Shown here: positions 36,511 through 45,340 of the stretch, piece after piece
How positions within the stretch are numbered: position 1 is the stretch's first letter
How the letters are laid out: each line of letters starts with the position of its first letter
Source: Polymorphobacter multimanifer
Lineage (GTDB): Bacteria > Pseudomonadota > Alphaproteobacteria > Sphingomonadales > Sphingomonadaceae
Direction: 5' to 3'
Assembly (NCBI RefSeq): GCF_014205635.1
Contig: NZ_JACIIV010000011.1
Coordinates: 1-64,000 of the forward strand
Length of the DNA stretch: 64,000 nucleotides
The notes under the pieces: model-generated
Seen by the model: the letters and a program-made list of their open reading frames with translations, nothing else
Told to the model about the DNA's origin: nothing
Database searches by the model: none
Position numbers and translations under genes: made by a program

Positions 36511-37316
36511 TGAGCGCCTCTTCCGTCGAGGGTGAGGCTGAGCGCGCGGCCGCCGCGCTCGATCTGCACCGACAGCCCGCCGGCATCGAGCCGCCGCACC
36601 AGTGCTGCCGGATCCCCGAGGTTCGCCACGGGCGCTCCATCGACGCTGACGAGGACATCGCCGGGTTGCAGCCCGGCAGCGGCGAAGGCGGTGCCGGAGC
36701 CCTTGGTGCTGAGCACGAAGCCGGTGATGCGGCCATCGGCGATGCGCGGGGTGGCCTGCAGGTCGGCGGCGAGGCGAGGACGGTCGCTGGGGCGATCGGC
36801 GAGGCGGGGTGCGGTGTCGATCCGGACGCTGGCACCAGCGGGCACCGGTCCCGACTGGTCGAGAAAGAGCTCCTCGCGGTTGCCGCCATTGTCGAGCGTC
36901 ACGCTGTCGAACGCCACGGCGACGAGGCGGACGCCGGGCACGATCTCCTCGCCGACGCCGATGCTCGCCTGGGTGTCGTCGGGCAGCACGAGGATGGCGC
37001 TGCCGCGGCCGCTGGCGCCATCGACGCGGGTGCCGACGAGCGTGAGATCGAGGTTGGAAACGGCGGCCGGTGCCGCTTCGGCGCGGGTGCGAAAGAAGGG
37101 ATCGAAGCGGCCCAGCGCAGCCGGATCGATGGCGGCGAGGGCGGGGGCGCCGCGCGGGGTGCCGAAGGGACCGGCGGGAGTGAGCAGCGCCCAGCCGAGG
37201 CGGGCGAGCAGCAGGCCGGCGAGCAGCAGCAGCGCCAGCTCGGCGCCGCGCAGGATTTGCGCGGGCAGAGTGTCTGGCAGCAGTGAGGCCTGGCGCAGGG
37301 CACGCCCGCGCATCAT
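36507..37316 (-). CDS. gspC: Type II secretion protein C
   Basis: A 269-residue bitopic protein: cytoplasmic start, one membrane helix (LALLLLAGLLLARLGWALL), the homology region LTLVGTRVDGASGRGSAIL and a C-terminal PDZ-like domain (GLQPGDVLVSVDGAPVANL). GspC connects the inner-membrane platform with the secretin and selects substrates. It is the first gene of the operon. Two ATGs in tandem are possible starts. A related second protein ends the operon. Confidence 0.9.
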   Translation of the reverse strand: MMRGRALRQASLLPDTLPAQILRGAELALLLLAGLLLARLGWALLTPAGPFGTPRGAPALAAIDPAALGRFDPFFRTRAEAAPAAVSNLDLTLVGTRVDGASGRGSAILVLPDDTQASIGVGEEIVPGVRLVAVAFDSVTLDNGGNREELFLDQSGPVPAGASVRIDTAPRLADRPSDRPRLAADLQATPRIADGRITGFVLSTKGSGTAFAAAGLQPGDVLVSVDGAPVANLGDPAALVRRLDAGGLSVQIERGGRALSLTLDGRGAQ

Positions 37317-37758
37317 CGCCTTGCCGCCTGTACTGGAACTGCCATCACCCCGCCCGACTCTCCGAACCGCCCGTCCGTCTGCGCGAGCGGGCAAGGCTTT
37401 GCCCTAGACCGGCGGCATGACAGTTCTGTTACGGGAGCATGACGGGTACGACGAGCTGCCGCAAGCCGGGGAGGGCGCCGCGCTTGACTTTGTGCGGTGA
37501 TGCTGCGATTGCGAACACGGCTTCACAACAGGCATCTTGCCTGTCCCCAGCACCGGGTGCGTGATCGGGCCAGCGTCGCGAGAATTTCTCGGCGTCGCCC
37601 AGGCTCCAGACCCGGTTGATCGATGCCCGGACTCTCCGGCGCCACGAGCCCTGAAGCCAGCCCCAAGGGCCACCCCCATCACGCGGGTAGTTCAACCCGC
37701 AGGACCGTGCGCCTTTGGCGTGCGGCCTCTCCCGGCGCATGTGCGCCCGAAGACGAGA
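37317..37758. promoter_or_regulatory. 442-base divergent region between gspC and the helicase
   Basis: No protein-coding signal is evident. The region must carry promoters for the gsp operon and for the helicase. On the plus strand its last part has three compact hairpins: GCGGGT-AGTTCA-ACCCGC (37681-37698), GCGCC-TTT-GGCG nearby and GGCGCA-TG-TGCGCC about 25 bases before the helicase ATG, suggesting a structured 5' leader. No -35/-10 boxes are convincing. Confidence 0.5.
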
Positions 37759-39195
37759 ATGAAAATGACGACCGAAACACTCTCCGGCGAAACGACCTTT
37801 GCCGATTTCAACCTTTCCAAGCCGATTGCCGAGGCGCTCGCCTCCAAGGGCTATACCGTGCCGACACCCATCCAGGTGCAGGCGATCCCGCCGGTGATGG
37901 CGGGCCATGACCTGTGCGGCATCGCCCAGACCGGCACCGGCAAGACCGCGGCCTTTGCGCTGCCGATCCTGCACAAGCTTTCCGAAAATCCGCGCGTGCG
38001 ATTGAAGCTCGCCACCCGCGTGCTGGTGCTGGCACCGACGCGCGAGCTGGTGTCGCAGATTGCCAACAGCTTCACCGCCTATGGCAAGAACCTGCGGCTT
38101 TCGGTGACGACGATCTTCGGCGGCGTGCCGATCCCGCGCCAGGAGCGCGCGCTGTTTCCGGGCGTGGACATTGCGGTGGCGACGCCGGGCCGGCTGCTCG
38201 ACCTCATCAACCGCGGCAGCCTCGATCTGTCCAAGGTCGAGATCCTCGTGCTCGACGAAGCTGACCAGATGCTCGATCTCGGCTTCATCCATGACCTGAA
38301 GCGCATCGTCGGGCTGCTGCCCAAGGCGCGCCAGACGCTGTTCTTCTCGGCGACGATGCCCAAGGCTATCGAGGAGCTGGCCGGGCGTTACCTCAAGGAC
38401 CCTGTGAAGGTCGCGGTGCGGCCGGCGGCGACGACCGCCGAGCGCGTCGACCAGGCGGTGATCCATGTCAGCGCGTCCGAAAAGCCTGCCCTGCTGCAGC
38501 TGGTGCTGTCGGCGGATTCGGTGGAGCGTGCACTGGTGTTTGCGCGGACCAAGCATGGCTCGGACCGGATCGTTCGCCAGCTCGGCAATGCCGGGATCAA
38601 GGCCGAGGCGATTCATGGCAACAAGAGCCAGCCGCAGCGCGAGCGGGCGCTTGCCGCCTTCCGTGCGGGTGCAATCCGCGTGCTAGTGGCGACCGACATT
38701 GCGGCGCGCGGGCTCGATATTCCGGGTGTGAGCCATGTCATCAACTACGAGCTGCCCAATGTTCCCGAGCAATATGTCCACCGCATCGGCCGCACCGCGC
38801 GCGCCGGCCGCGATGGCCAGGCGATTGCGTTCTGCGCCGATGACGAGCGGACGCTGCTCAAGGACATCGAGAAGGTGACGCGCCAGAAGGTGACGGTGCT
38901 GGCGCTGCCTGCCAACTTCCGTGCCGCCGTGGAAGCGACGCGCACGATCGAGAAGAATGCGCCGCCTGCTCCCCGTGATGAAATGCACGGTGACCGCAGG
39001 CGCGACGAGCGCGGGCCTTCGGGCGGCAACCGCCGCGCCAACCCGGCTGCCAAGGTTCGGCCGGCTGGCGAGCGCGCGGGCGGTCGTCCCGGTGGCGCTC
39101 CCGGCGGCCGGCCGGGTGCTTCGGGCAAGGGCTCGGGCGGCCAGACTGGTGCGCCGCGGCGTGCCGGCGGCGGCGGCGGTTTCCGCGGGCGCTGA
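37759..39195 (+). CDS. DEAD-box RNA helicase (RhlE/DeaD type)
   Basis: A 478-residue ATP-dependent RNA helicase. All motifs are present: TPIQVQAIPP (Q), AQTGTGKT (I), PTREL, TPGR, DEAD, SAT, ARTKHGSDR, and HRIGRTARAG (VI). The C-terminal tail after residue about 400 is basic and Gly/Arg-rich, typical of RNA-binding tails. Such helicases aid ribosome assembly and cold adaptation. Two nearby ATGs could start it. A structured leader lies upstream and a strong terminator follows. Confidence 0.93.
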   Translation: MKMTTETLSGETTFADFNLSKPIAEALASKGYTVPTPIQVQAIPPVMAGHDLCGIAQTGTGKTAAFALPILHKLSENPRVRLKLATRVLVLAPTRELVSQIANSFTAYGKNLRLSVTTIFGGVPIPRQERALFPGVDIAVATPGRLLDLINRGSLDLSKVEILVLDEADQMLDLGFIHDLKRIVGLLPKARQTLFFSATMPKAIEELAGRYLKDPVKVAVRPAATTAERVDQAVIHVSASEKPALLQLVLSADSVERALVFARTKHGSDRIVRQLGNAGIKAEAIHGNKSQPQRERALAAFRAGAIRVLVATDIAARGLDIPGVSHVINYELPNVPEQYVHRIGRTARAGRDGQAIAFCADDERTLLKDIEKVTRQKVTVLALPANFRAAVEATRTIEKNAPPAPRDEMHGDRRRDERGPSGGNRRANPAAKVRPAGERAGGRPGGAPGGRPGASGKGSGGQTGAPRRAGGGGGFRGR

Positions 39196-39224
39196 GCCGC
39201 GACGCTTCCTGAAGGCTGAACAAG

Positions 39225-39260
39225 AAAACGCCCGGGCCCTTTGCAGGGTCCGGGCGTTTT
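39225..39260. terminator. Bidirectional terminator
   Basis: A 16-bp stem with one G-T pair (AAAACGCCCGGGCCCT / AGGGTCCGGGCGTTTT) and a 4-base loop has A and T runs on both flanks, so it can end both the helicase and the cyclophilin transcripts. Confidence 0.9.
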
Positions 39261-39273
39261 CTGTTTGGGCTGC

Positions 39274-39738
39274 TCAGGCCGCGCGGGCTTTGACGATCTT
39301 GCCGGGGGCGCGCGGCGGCTCGCCCTTGGGGAGCGCGTCGATCAGGTCCATGCCGTCGGAGACCTGACCCCAGACGGTGTACTGCTTATTGAGAAAGCTC
39401 GCATCGTCGAAGCAGATGAAGAATTGGCTGTTGGCGCTGTTGGGGGCGCTGGTGCGGGCCATCGAGCAGGTGCCGCGCACGTGCGGCTCGTTGTTGAACT
39501 CGGCCTTGAGATCGGGGAGCTTGCTGCCACCGACGCCGGTGCCATTGGGGCAGCCGCCCTGCGCCATGAAGCCGGGGATGACGCGGTGGAAGACCACGCC
39601 ATCGTAGAAACCGTCGTTGGCGAGCTCGGCAATGCGCGCGACATGGCCGGGGGCCAGATCGGGACGCAGCTTGATGGTGACATCACCCGAATCGAGGGTG
39701 AGGGTGAGGGTGGAAAAATCGGTCGCAGATTCGGTCAT
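39274..39738 (-). CDS. ppi: Peptidyl-prolyl cis-trans isomerase, cyclophilin type
   Basis: A 154-residue cytoplasmic cyclophilin (no signal peptide). The active-site segments VVFHRVIPGFMAQGGCP, SQFFICFDDASFLNKQYTVWG are intact (Arg, Phe and Gln catalytic positions; the usual Trp and His positions look altered or shifted). It catalyses proline isomerisation in folding proteins. It is the last gene of a seven-gene unit and overlaps the thioesterase gene by 4 bases. Confidence 0.9.
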   Translation of the reverse strand: MTESATDFSTLTLTLDSGDVTIKLRPDLAPGHVARIAELANDGFYDGVVFHRVIPGFMAQGGCPNGTGVGGSKLPDLKAEFNNEPHVRGTCSMARTSAPNSANSQFFICFDDASFLNKQYTVWGQVSDGMDLIDALPKGEPPRAPGKIVKARAA

Positions 39739-40178
39739 TGGGAGTCTCCGGTTGGGAAGCGAAAGGCGAGCAGCCGGTCATGCAGCGCTTGCGGAAGCGG
39801 CGCCGGTCCGGCCTCGCCGCGGTGGACGAGCACCGATTCGCACAAGGCGATGCATTTGTCATGCTGGAACATGGCTTTTGCGGCGCGAAAACTGCTGGTG
39901 CCGATGTGGATCACGCCATAGCCGAGGGTGACGGCGCCGGGATAATGGCCCTCGCCGAGATAATCGATGCCGACATGGGCGACGAGGTAGCGGGGGCGGT
40001 CGAGCGGCGGACCTGCCGTGAGCAGGTGCCAGTTGAAGCGCACTCGCGCCTCTTCGAAGAAGCGGCTGATGGCGACGTTGTTGAGGTGGCGGTTGGGGTC
40101 CTGATCGCCGTAGCGGGTCTCCATGGTCTGAGCCCAAGGGTAATTGGCGAGGACGAGACGTTCGGGGGAGTGCTTCAT
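39735..40178 (-). CDS. Acyl-CoA thioesterase, hotdog fold
   Basis: A 147-residue protein with the 4HBT pattern: TRYGDQDPNRHLNNVAISRFFEEAR (the Asp/His/Asn of the hotdog active site) and GAVTLGYGVIHIGTSSFRAAKAMF. It resembles short acyl-CoA thioesterases. The start overlaps the P450 stop by 4 bases. Substrate unknown; its neighbours suggest lipid or isoprenoid metabolism. Confidence 0.8.
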   Translation of the reverse strand: MKHSPERLVLANYPWAQTMETRYGDQDPNRHLNNVAISRFFEEARVRFNWHLLTAGPPLDRPRYLVAHVGIDYLGEGHYPGAVTLGYGVIHIGTSSFRAAKAMFQHDKCIALCESVLVHRGEAGPAPLPQALHDRLLAFRFPTGDSQ

Positions 40179-41482
40179 GCCCAGGTGACCCGGACGGGGA
40201 GCGTTTTCAGGCCTGAGACGAAGTTGGCGACGCTGTTCCTGGGTTCGCCGGTGAGTTCGATGGTTTTGAGGCGGGGGAGGAGCTCGGCGAAGAGGGCGCG
40301 CAGCTCCATGCGGGCGAGGTGGAGGCCGAGGCAGAGGTGGACGCCGTTGCCGAAGGCGGTCTGCGGGTTGGGGCTGCGGTCGATGATGAAGCGGTCGGGA
40401 TGGTCGAAGACGGCGGCGTCGCGGTTGCCCGACCAGTAGAAGAGGGCGAGGCTGTCTCCGGCGCGGATGGTCTTGCCGCCGACTTCGGCATCTTCCGCGG
40501 CGGTGCGCATGAAGTGCTTCACCGGGGTGGCCCAGCGGATCATTTCCTCGACGGCGCCGGGCAGCAGCGACGGGTCGGCCGCGAGGCGGGCGAGGGCTGG
40601 CGGGTTGCGGATGAGCTGGAGCAGGCCGGCACTTGCGGTGGAGCTGGTGGTGTCGTGCCCGGCGGTGGCGACGATGGCATAATAGCTGGTGGCTTCGAGA
40701 TCGGAGATGGGGGCGCCATCGACCTGGCCGTTGGCGATGATGGTGGCGAGATCGTCGCGCGGGGTGGCGCGCCTGTCGGCGGTGACGGCGGCGAAATAGA
40801 CGAAGAACTCCTGCACCAGCGCGAACAGATCGACCTGGGGGTTGCCGCTGCCGGGTGGGGCCATCCCGGTTTCGGATGTGAGCAGCTTGGAGCGTGCCAT
40901 CACATCGGGGTCCTGCGGGCCGAAGATCTCCTGGCTCATGCGCAGGATTGTCTTTTCGTCCGACGTGGGAAGGCCGAGGATGCGCATGATGACGCGCAAG
41001 GGATACCAGAGGGCGACTTCGTTCACGAAATCGAGATCGGGGCCGAGCAACTGCATGTGATCGACATGGGTGCGGGCGATTTCGGCGATTTCGGCTTCGA
41101 GCTTGCGCAAATTGGGGGGCAGGAACCAGCTGTGGGTGAGCCGGCGCAGCTTCATGTGCTGGGGATCGTCGAGATCGACGAGGGTGCGGAAGAGGTGGCT
41201 GTCGCCGGAGATGCCGCGCGTCCACTCCTCGGCCTCGATGGGGGCGAGATAGGTGCGCTGGCGGTTGGTGAAGCGCTGATTGGCCTTGGAGATGGCGGTG
41301 ATGTCGGCGTGGGCAGTGATCGACCAGAAGGGGCGAAAGCCGGCGGGCTCGGTCCAGTGCACCGGGTCTTCGGCGCGCAGCGTGGCGTAGTCCGTGAGGA
41401 CGCTTTCATCGGCATAGGCTTCGGGGTTGACCAGACGGTCGTCGAGGGTGGTGCGCGTGTAGCCGGCGAATGGCGTGGTCAT
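40175..41482 (-). CDS. Cytochrome P450
   Basis: A soluble 435-residue bacterial P450. The heme-binding loop FGNGVHLCLGLHLAR carries the cysteine ligand (about residue 384), the I-helix has AGHDTTSS, and the ExxR pair is in EEMIRWATPV. It needs an external ferredoxin and reductase; none is adjacent, although a suitable 2Fe-2S ferredoxin is encoded at about 9 kb. The substrate is unknown. Co-transcription with a hydratase and thioesterase suggests a fatty-acid or terpenoid substrate. Confidence 0.92.
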   Translation of the reverse strand: MTTPFAGYTRTTLDDRLVNPEAYADESVLTDYATLRAEDPVHWTEPAGFRPFWSITAHADITAISKANQRFTNRQRTYLAPIEAEEWTRGISGDSHLFRTLVDLDDPQHMKLRRLTHSWFLPPNLRKLEAEIAEIARTHVDHMQLLGPDLDFVNEVALWYPLRVIMRILGLPTSDEKTILRMSQEIFGPQDPDVMARSKLLTSETGMAPPGSGNPQVDLFALVQEFFVYFAAVTADRRATPRDDLATIIANGQVDGAPISDLEATSYYAIVATAGHDTTSSTASAGLLQLIRNPPALARLAADPSLLPGAVEEMIRWATPVKHFMRTAAEDAEVGGKTIRAGDSLALFYWSGNRDAAVFDHPDRFIIDRSPNPQTAFGNGVHLCLGLHLARMELRALFAELLPRLKTIELTGEPRNSVANFVSGLKTLPVRVTWA

Positions 41483-41492
41483 CTGGCTCCCC

Positions 41493-42269
41493 TCAACCTT
41501 GCGTGCGGCCCCGTGCGGTGACGGCGGTGCGCGCGGCCTCGACGCTGGCGGCCGACACCGCAGCATTGGCGGCGTTCGAGCGTTCGGCTTCGAGCTTCAG
41601 ACCATCGCCGAAGGGCAGCGCATAGCCATCATTGATGAGAGCCTTGTAGGCACGCAGGAAGGCCGGATCGATTCCGGCCATGTCGTGCGCCAGCGCAATG
41701 GCGGCGGGCATCAGCTCGGGCAGGGGCATGACGCGGCCCACAAGGCCCCAGCGCTCGGCGGTGGCGGCATCGAGGAAATTGCCGGTGAAGCTGAGTTCGC
41801 GGGCGCGGCTGGGGCCGAGGATGCGGCTGAGCTTCTGGCTGAGGCCCCAGCCGGGCATGATGCCGATGCGGGCATGGGTATCGGCAAAGCGCGCGGTGTC
41901 GGCGGCGATGAGGACATCGCAGGCGAGGGCGAGTTCGAAGCCGCCGGTGATGGCGACGCCGTTGATGGCGCCGATGACGGGCTTGGTGAGGGCTTCGATG
42001 GCGCGGCAGGGGTTGTCGTCGGCGTCCGAGGCGGCGGCACCGAGTGCACCGTCTTCGCTGCCGAGCTCCTTGAGGTCGAGGCCGGCGGTGAAGGCGCGTG
42101 GGCCGGCGCCGGTGAGGATGACGACATGGACTTCGGGATCGGCCTCGAGGGTGGCGCAGGCTTCGACGAGGGCGAGCCGGAGCGCCCGGCTCAGCGCGTT
42201 CATCGCTTCCGGGCGGTTGAGGGTGATGGTGGCGACCGGGCCGTCGCGATCGACGAGGATCGGGCTCAT
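41493..42269 (-). CDS. Enoyl-CoA hydratase/isomerase family protein
   Basis: A 258-residue crotonase-fold protein. TLNRPEAMNALSRAL, AFTAGLDLKELG and AINGVAITGGFELALACD contain the oxyanion-hole residues, and FADTHARIGIMPGWG aligns with the second conserved region. The two catalytic glutamates of classic hydratases are not clearly both present, so an isomerase or other crotonase activity is possible. It overlaps the Smr gene by 4 bases. Confidence 0.87.
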   Translation of the reverse strand: MSPILVDRDGPVATITLNRPEAMNALSRALRLALVEACATLEADPEVHVVILTGAGPRAFTAGLDLKELGSEDGALGAAASDADDNPCRAIEALTKPVIGAINGVAITGGFELALACDVLIAADTARFADTHARIGIMPGWGLSQKLSRILGPSRARELSFTGNFLDAATAERWGLVGRVMPLPELMPAAIALAHDMAGIDPAFLRAYKALINDGYALPFGDGLKLEAERSNAANAAVSAASVEAARTAVTARGRTQG

Positions 42270-42775
42270 CGGGGTCTCCTGAGGATGAGGTAGAAGGCGC
42301 CGCTGCCGCCGTGGCGGGGGCTGGCGGGGCGGAGTGCGGCGATGCGGTGGCGGAAATGGGCGCTGTCGAGCCAGTGGTGGAGCTCGTTTCTGATGCGCCC
42401 CGGCCGGTCGGCGCGGCCCTTGCCGGTGATGACGAGGAGGACGCGGTCCCCGGCTTCGGCGGCGGCTTCGACGGCGAAGTTGAGGACCTGGTTGGCGCGT
42501 TCGAGGCTGTGGTCGTGGAGATCGATCACCCGGTCGGGCACCAATCGGCCGCGGATGAGCTTGCGGTCCCAACTGCCGTCGAGGGTGGCGGCGAGGACGG
42601 GCCTGGGGGGCGCCTTGAAGGGTTTTGGCGGTGCGGCGGGGAGCGGCGCGGCGGTGGGACGGGGCATCGGCGGGGCGGGCGGGGCGATGATGGGGGCAGT
42701 GCCGGGCAGCGGACGGACCGAGGCGGCGACGCGGTGCCAGAGGGCCCGCTCGTGCGCCGAGAGCCGGCGGGTCAT
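42266..42775 (-). CDS. Smr domain protein
   Basis: A 169-residue protein with a basic and Pro-rich N-terminal half (PPAPPMPRPTAAPLPAAPPK) and a C-terminal Smr domain: RVIDLHDHSLERANQVL, VLLVITGKGRADRPG and the end RHGGSGAFYLILRR. Smr domains are small nucleases acting on DNA or RNA. The order MltA-Smr is common in alphaproteobacteria. It overlaps mltA by 4 bases. Confidence 0.88.
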   Translation of the reverse strand: MTRRLSAHERALWHRVAASVRPLPGTAPIIAPPAPPMPRPTAAPLPAAPPKPFKAPPRPVLAATLDGSWDRKLIRGRLVPDRVIDLHDHSLERANQVLNFAVEAAAEAGDRVLLVITGKGRADRPGRIRNELHHWLDSAHFRHRIAALRPASPRHGGSGAFYLILRRPR

Positions 42776-43998
42776 GGTTTGCGGGCCAGCAGCCGTTCGG
42801 CGGCCGGCTTCGGCAGCAGGATGAGCAGGTCGATCGGGCTGGCGAGCCCGCCGGCTTCGGCGGCGCCGGCGGCTCCGGGCCCTCGGAACATGTCGATGCG
42901 GCCGGGACCGCGGATGGCGCCGCCGGTGTCGGCGGCCACCTGCAGCACCGGCGGCTGGCCGGGAAGCTCGACGATGAGGGGGGCGCCATAGGGGGTGAAG
43001 GCGGGGTCGACTGCCGCCGACACGCGCGGGGTGAGCGGGTGGCCCATCGACCCGATCGGCCCCTGGTCGGGGCGAATGTCGGTCAGCTCGCGGAAGAAGA
43101 CGGCGCTGGGGTTGGCGGCGCGGATGGCGGGGGCCTCTCCCGGGTTGGCGCGCAGCCAGCCAAGGATGCTCGCCATGCTGACCGGGTCCTTGAGCTTGCC
43201 CTGCTCCTTGAGCACGCGGCCGATCGGCACGTAATCGCGGCCGTTCTGGCTTTCGTAGCCGATGCGCATGATGCGGCCATCGGGGAGGCGGAGGCGGCCC
43301 GATCCCTGGATTTCGAGGAAAAAGGCCTCGTTGGCATCGGCGGCCCAGGCGATCTCGAGGCCCTTGCCGGCGAGCGCGCCGGCGGCGATGTCGGCGCGGG
43401 TGGGGTAGGGGATGACCTTGTTGCCGTCGAGACGCCCGCGCAGGGTGCGGCCCTTCCACTCCTCGCGGAAGCTGCCGAGATCGACTTCGACAAGATCGGG
43501 CGGGCGCTTGTAGAGCGGCGTGGCATAGCCGGGCGCCTTTGTGCGGCTGGCGGCGATTTCGGGCTCGAAATAGCCGGTGGCGAAGCCCCGCCCCGCCACC
43601 GGCCCGTCGGCGAGCCGGACCGCGGCGAACTGCGCGTTGAAGAAGCTGCGGGCATCGCGCGCGGTGGCGACGGCGGCGCAGGGGGCGGCCCAATCGGCGG
43701 GGATGGTGAGGCCCGAACGGTCCTTGCGGCGGGCGAGCGACGGGCAGGCGGCGCGGAAGGCGGCGAGCGCATCGGCGCCGGTGCCGGCGGGTGTATCATG
43801 CCCGACACGGGTTGCGACGAGATCGGTGGCGCGTGACGGGCCTGCCGGGGAGGCCGGTGCCGGTGCGGGAGTTGGTGCGGATGCCGGTGCGGCGGGCGGT
43901 GGAGCTGTGGGGGCGGGCTGCAGCGGGGCTTGCGTCGCGCAGGCTGCGAGGAGCAGGGCCGATGCAAGCGCCAGCAGGGGCGGGCGACGTGCGATCAT
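42772..43998 (-). CDS. mltA: Membrane-bound lytic murein transglycosylase A
   Basis: A 408-residue outer-membrane lipoprotein (lipobox ASALLLAACA) with a Pro/Ala-rich linker and then the MltA domain: GYFEPEIAASRT, WAADANEAFFLEIQGSGRL and the 3D domain PYGAPLIVEL...AADTGGAIRGPGRIDMFRG, with the conserved catalytic Asp. It cleaves peptidoglycan glycan strands to 1,6-anhydro ends during wall turnover. It starts 16 bases after the Tim44-domain gene. Confidence 0.92.
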   Translation of the reverse strand: MIARRPPLLALASALLLAACATQAPLQPAPTAPPPAAPASAPTPAPAPASPAGPSRATDLVATRVGHDTPAGTGADALAAFRAACPSLARRKDRSGLTIPADWAAPCAAVATARDARSFFNAQFAAVRLADGPVAGRGFATGYFEPEIAASRTKAPGYATPLYKRPPDLVEVDLGSFREEWKGRTLRGRLDGNKVIPYPTRADIAAGALAGKGLEIAWAADANEAFFLEIQGSGRLRLPDGRIMRIGYESQNGRDYVPIGRVLKEQGKLKDPVSMASILGWLRANPGEAPAIRAANPSAVFFRELTDIRPDQGPIGSMGHPLTPRVSAAVDPAFTPYGAPLIVELPGQPPVLQVAADTGGAIRGPGRIDMFRGPGAAGAAEAGGLASPIDLLILLPKPAAERLLARKP

Positions 43999-44014
43999 GC
44001 GCCGGTGGTCCGGA

Positions 44015-44647
44015 TCAGGCCTCGACGTCGGTGGCGATCAGCAGCCAGGCAGGATCACGCGACGTGATGTGGCGGCTGAAGGTCCAGAGATCGGCTGTCT
44101 CGGCAGGCGTGTCGCTTTCGGGCGTGGTGACGCGAGCGACGAAGCGCACGGTGATCTCGGCCATCTGGCCGACGAGGTCGACGCCGGTGATGGTGGCGGA
44201 ATCGATGCCGGCGATCTTGTTGGAGAGGCGCTTGCCATCCCGCTGTTCGACCGCGGTGGCGAAATTCTCCTGTATCTCTTCCGAGACAAGGCCCTCCATG
44301 CTGCCGAGATTGCCCGACCAGAAAGCTTCGAGCACCATCTGATAGGCGGCTCGGGCGTTGGTGACGAAACGCTGCGGATCGAAGGCAGGGTCCTGCTCGG
44401 CAAGATCGGCGAGGCGCGGTGCGAGCGCGGCATCGGTGCCTTCGGGAAGCTTGGCGACGACGCGCGGTGCGCTCTCCGGATTGCGGCTCGGACGGGCGAT
44501 CAACTCAGGGGAGCCCGGTCGGAAATCGTCACGCGGCACCGGCTCTTCGCCCGTGCGCTTGCCAAGCACGCTGACAAGCCGCAGGCCGATGAACGCTGCC
44601 AGCATTGCCAGCAGCACGATCTCGACCCAATTGCTGCCATCCGCCAT
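44015..44647 (-). CDS. Tim44-like domain membrane protein
   Basis: A 210-residue protein with an N-terminal membrane helix (WVEIVLLAMLAAFIGLRLV), a charged linker and a C-terminal Tim44/MBA1-like domain (FVTNARAAYQMVLEAFWSGNL, ITVRFVARVTTPESD). Alphaproteobacterial members act at the inner membrane, but their role is not settled. It heads the unit continuing into mltA. The start is the ATG just before the helix; longer readings lack support. Confidence 0.82.
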   Translation of the reverse strand: MADGSNWVEIVLLAMLAAFIGLRLVSVLGKRTGEEPVPRDDFRPGSPELIARPSRNPESAPRVVAKLPEGTDAALAPRLADLAEQDPAFDPQRFVTNARAAYQMVLEAFWSGNLGSMEGLVSEEIQENFATAVEQRDGKRLSNKIAGIDSATITGVDLVGQMAEITVRFVARVTTPESDTPAETADLWTFSRHITSRDPAWLLIATDVEA

Positions 44648-44788
44648 GATATTGTCAACTCCAATCACGCTCTGCATAGCAGCTTGGCAGGGGCAAGGTC
44701 CACCGCCGATGCAGCGGCTGCGACATCTGCCGCTCAACGACCGGTAGGGGGAATTGGTTCCGTGCGGCAGCAGCGCGGGGCGGCTGGC

Positions 44789-45187
44789 CTATGCCGGCGG
44801 CGGCACCAGCCCGAGGGTTTGCAGCAGGGCGGCCTGCAGCACCATGAGCACCAGCCAATAGCCGAGATCGCGGATGATATGACCGGCCGGCATGCCGCGA
44901 TAAAGCTGGCTGACGAGGAGGGTGGGGAGCACGAAGCCGGCCCAGATGACGACGCCCGAGCCGATGGCCATCACCCAGGGTCCGGCCTGGTCCTTTGGCG
45001 CCAGGATGAGCGCGCCAGCGAGGATGGCGGCGAGCCAGAATTCGGCAAGGCTGGTGGCGACCACCAGCGCCGGACGGCCGAGCGCCAGCGGCGGCGCGCC
45101 GGGGAGGCGATGCCAGAGCACGGCGAGCACCAGCCCGAGCGCCGTGGCGGCCAATATGGGGCCGAGATTGAGCCAGATGTAGATCAA
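44789..45187 (-). CDS. DUF1761-like membrane protein
   Basis: A 132-residue protein with four hydrophobic helices, including SGVVIWAGFVLPTLLVSQLY and LGYWLVLMVLQAALLQTL, which fit DUF1761. The function is unknown. No ATG fits; the start is a TTG five bases after GGAGG. That TTG lies only 21 bases after the 3' end of tRNA-Leu, so the mRNA begins in, or is released from, the tRNA transcript. Confidence 0.7.
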   Translation of the reverse strand: MIYIWLNLGPILAATALGLVLAVLWHRLPGAPPLALGRPALVVATSLAEFWLAAILAGALILAPKDQAGPWVMAIGSGVVIWAGFVLPTLLVSQLYRGMPAGHIIRDLGYWLVLMVLQAALLQTLGLVPPPA

Positions 45188-45208
45188 TATCGCCTCCTGC
45201 AGCAGGTC

Positions 45209-45296
45209 TGGTGCGGACGGCGGGGCTTGAACCCGCACTTCCACCAGGGAAAGCAGATTTTAAGTCTGCTGCGTCTACCAGTTTCGCCACGTCCGC
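45209..45296 (-). tRNA. tRNA-Leu (TAA)
   Basis: The minus strand gives an 88-base class II tRNA: acceptor GCGGACG/CGTCCGC, anticodon hairpin CAGACTTAAAATCTG with anticodon TAA, a long variable arm, T loop GGTTCAAGCC and encoded CCA. Confidence 0.96.
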
Positions 45297-45340
45297 TCAG
45301 CAAACGTGTTTAGGGACGATATGGTTGCGGGGGAAGCGGA

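Noticed and set aside
37681..37698. tRNA-like or riboswitch-like element
   Set aside because: Only an isolated 6-bp hairpin; no cloverleaf and no recognisable riboswitch core.
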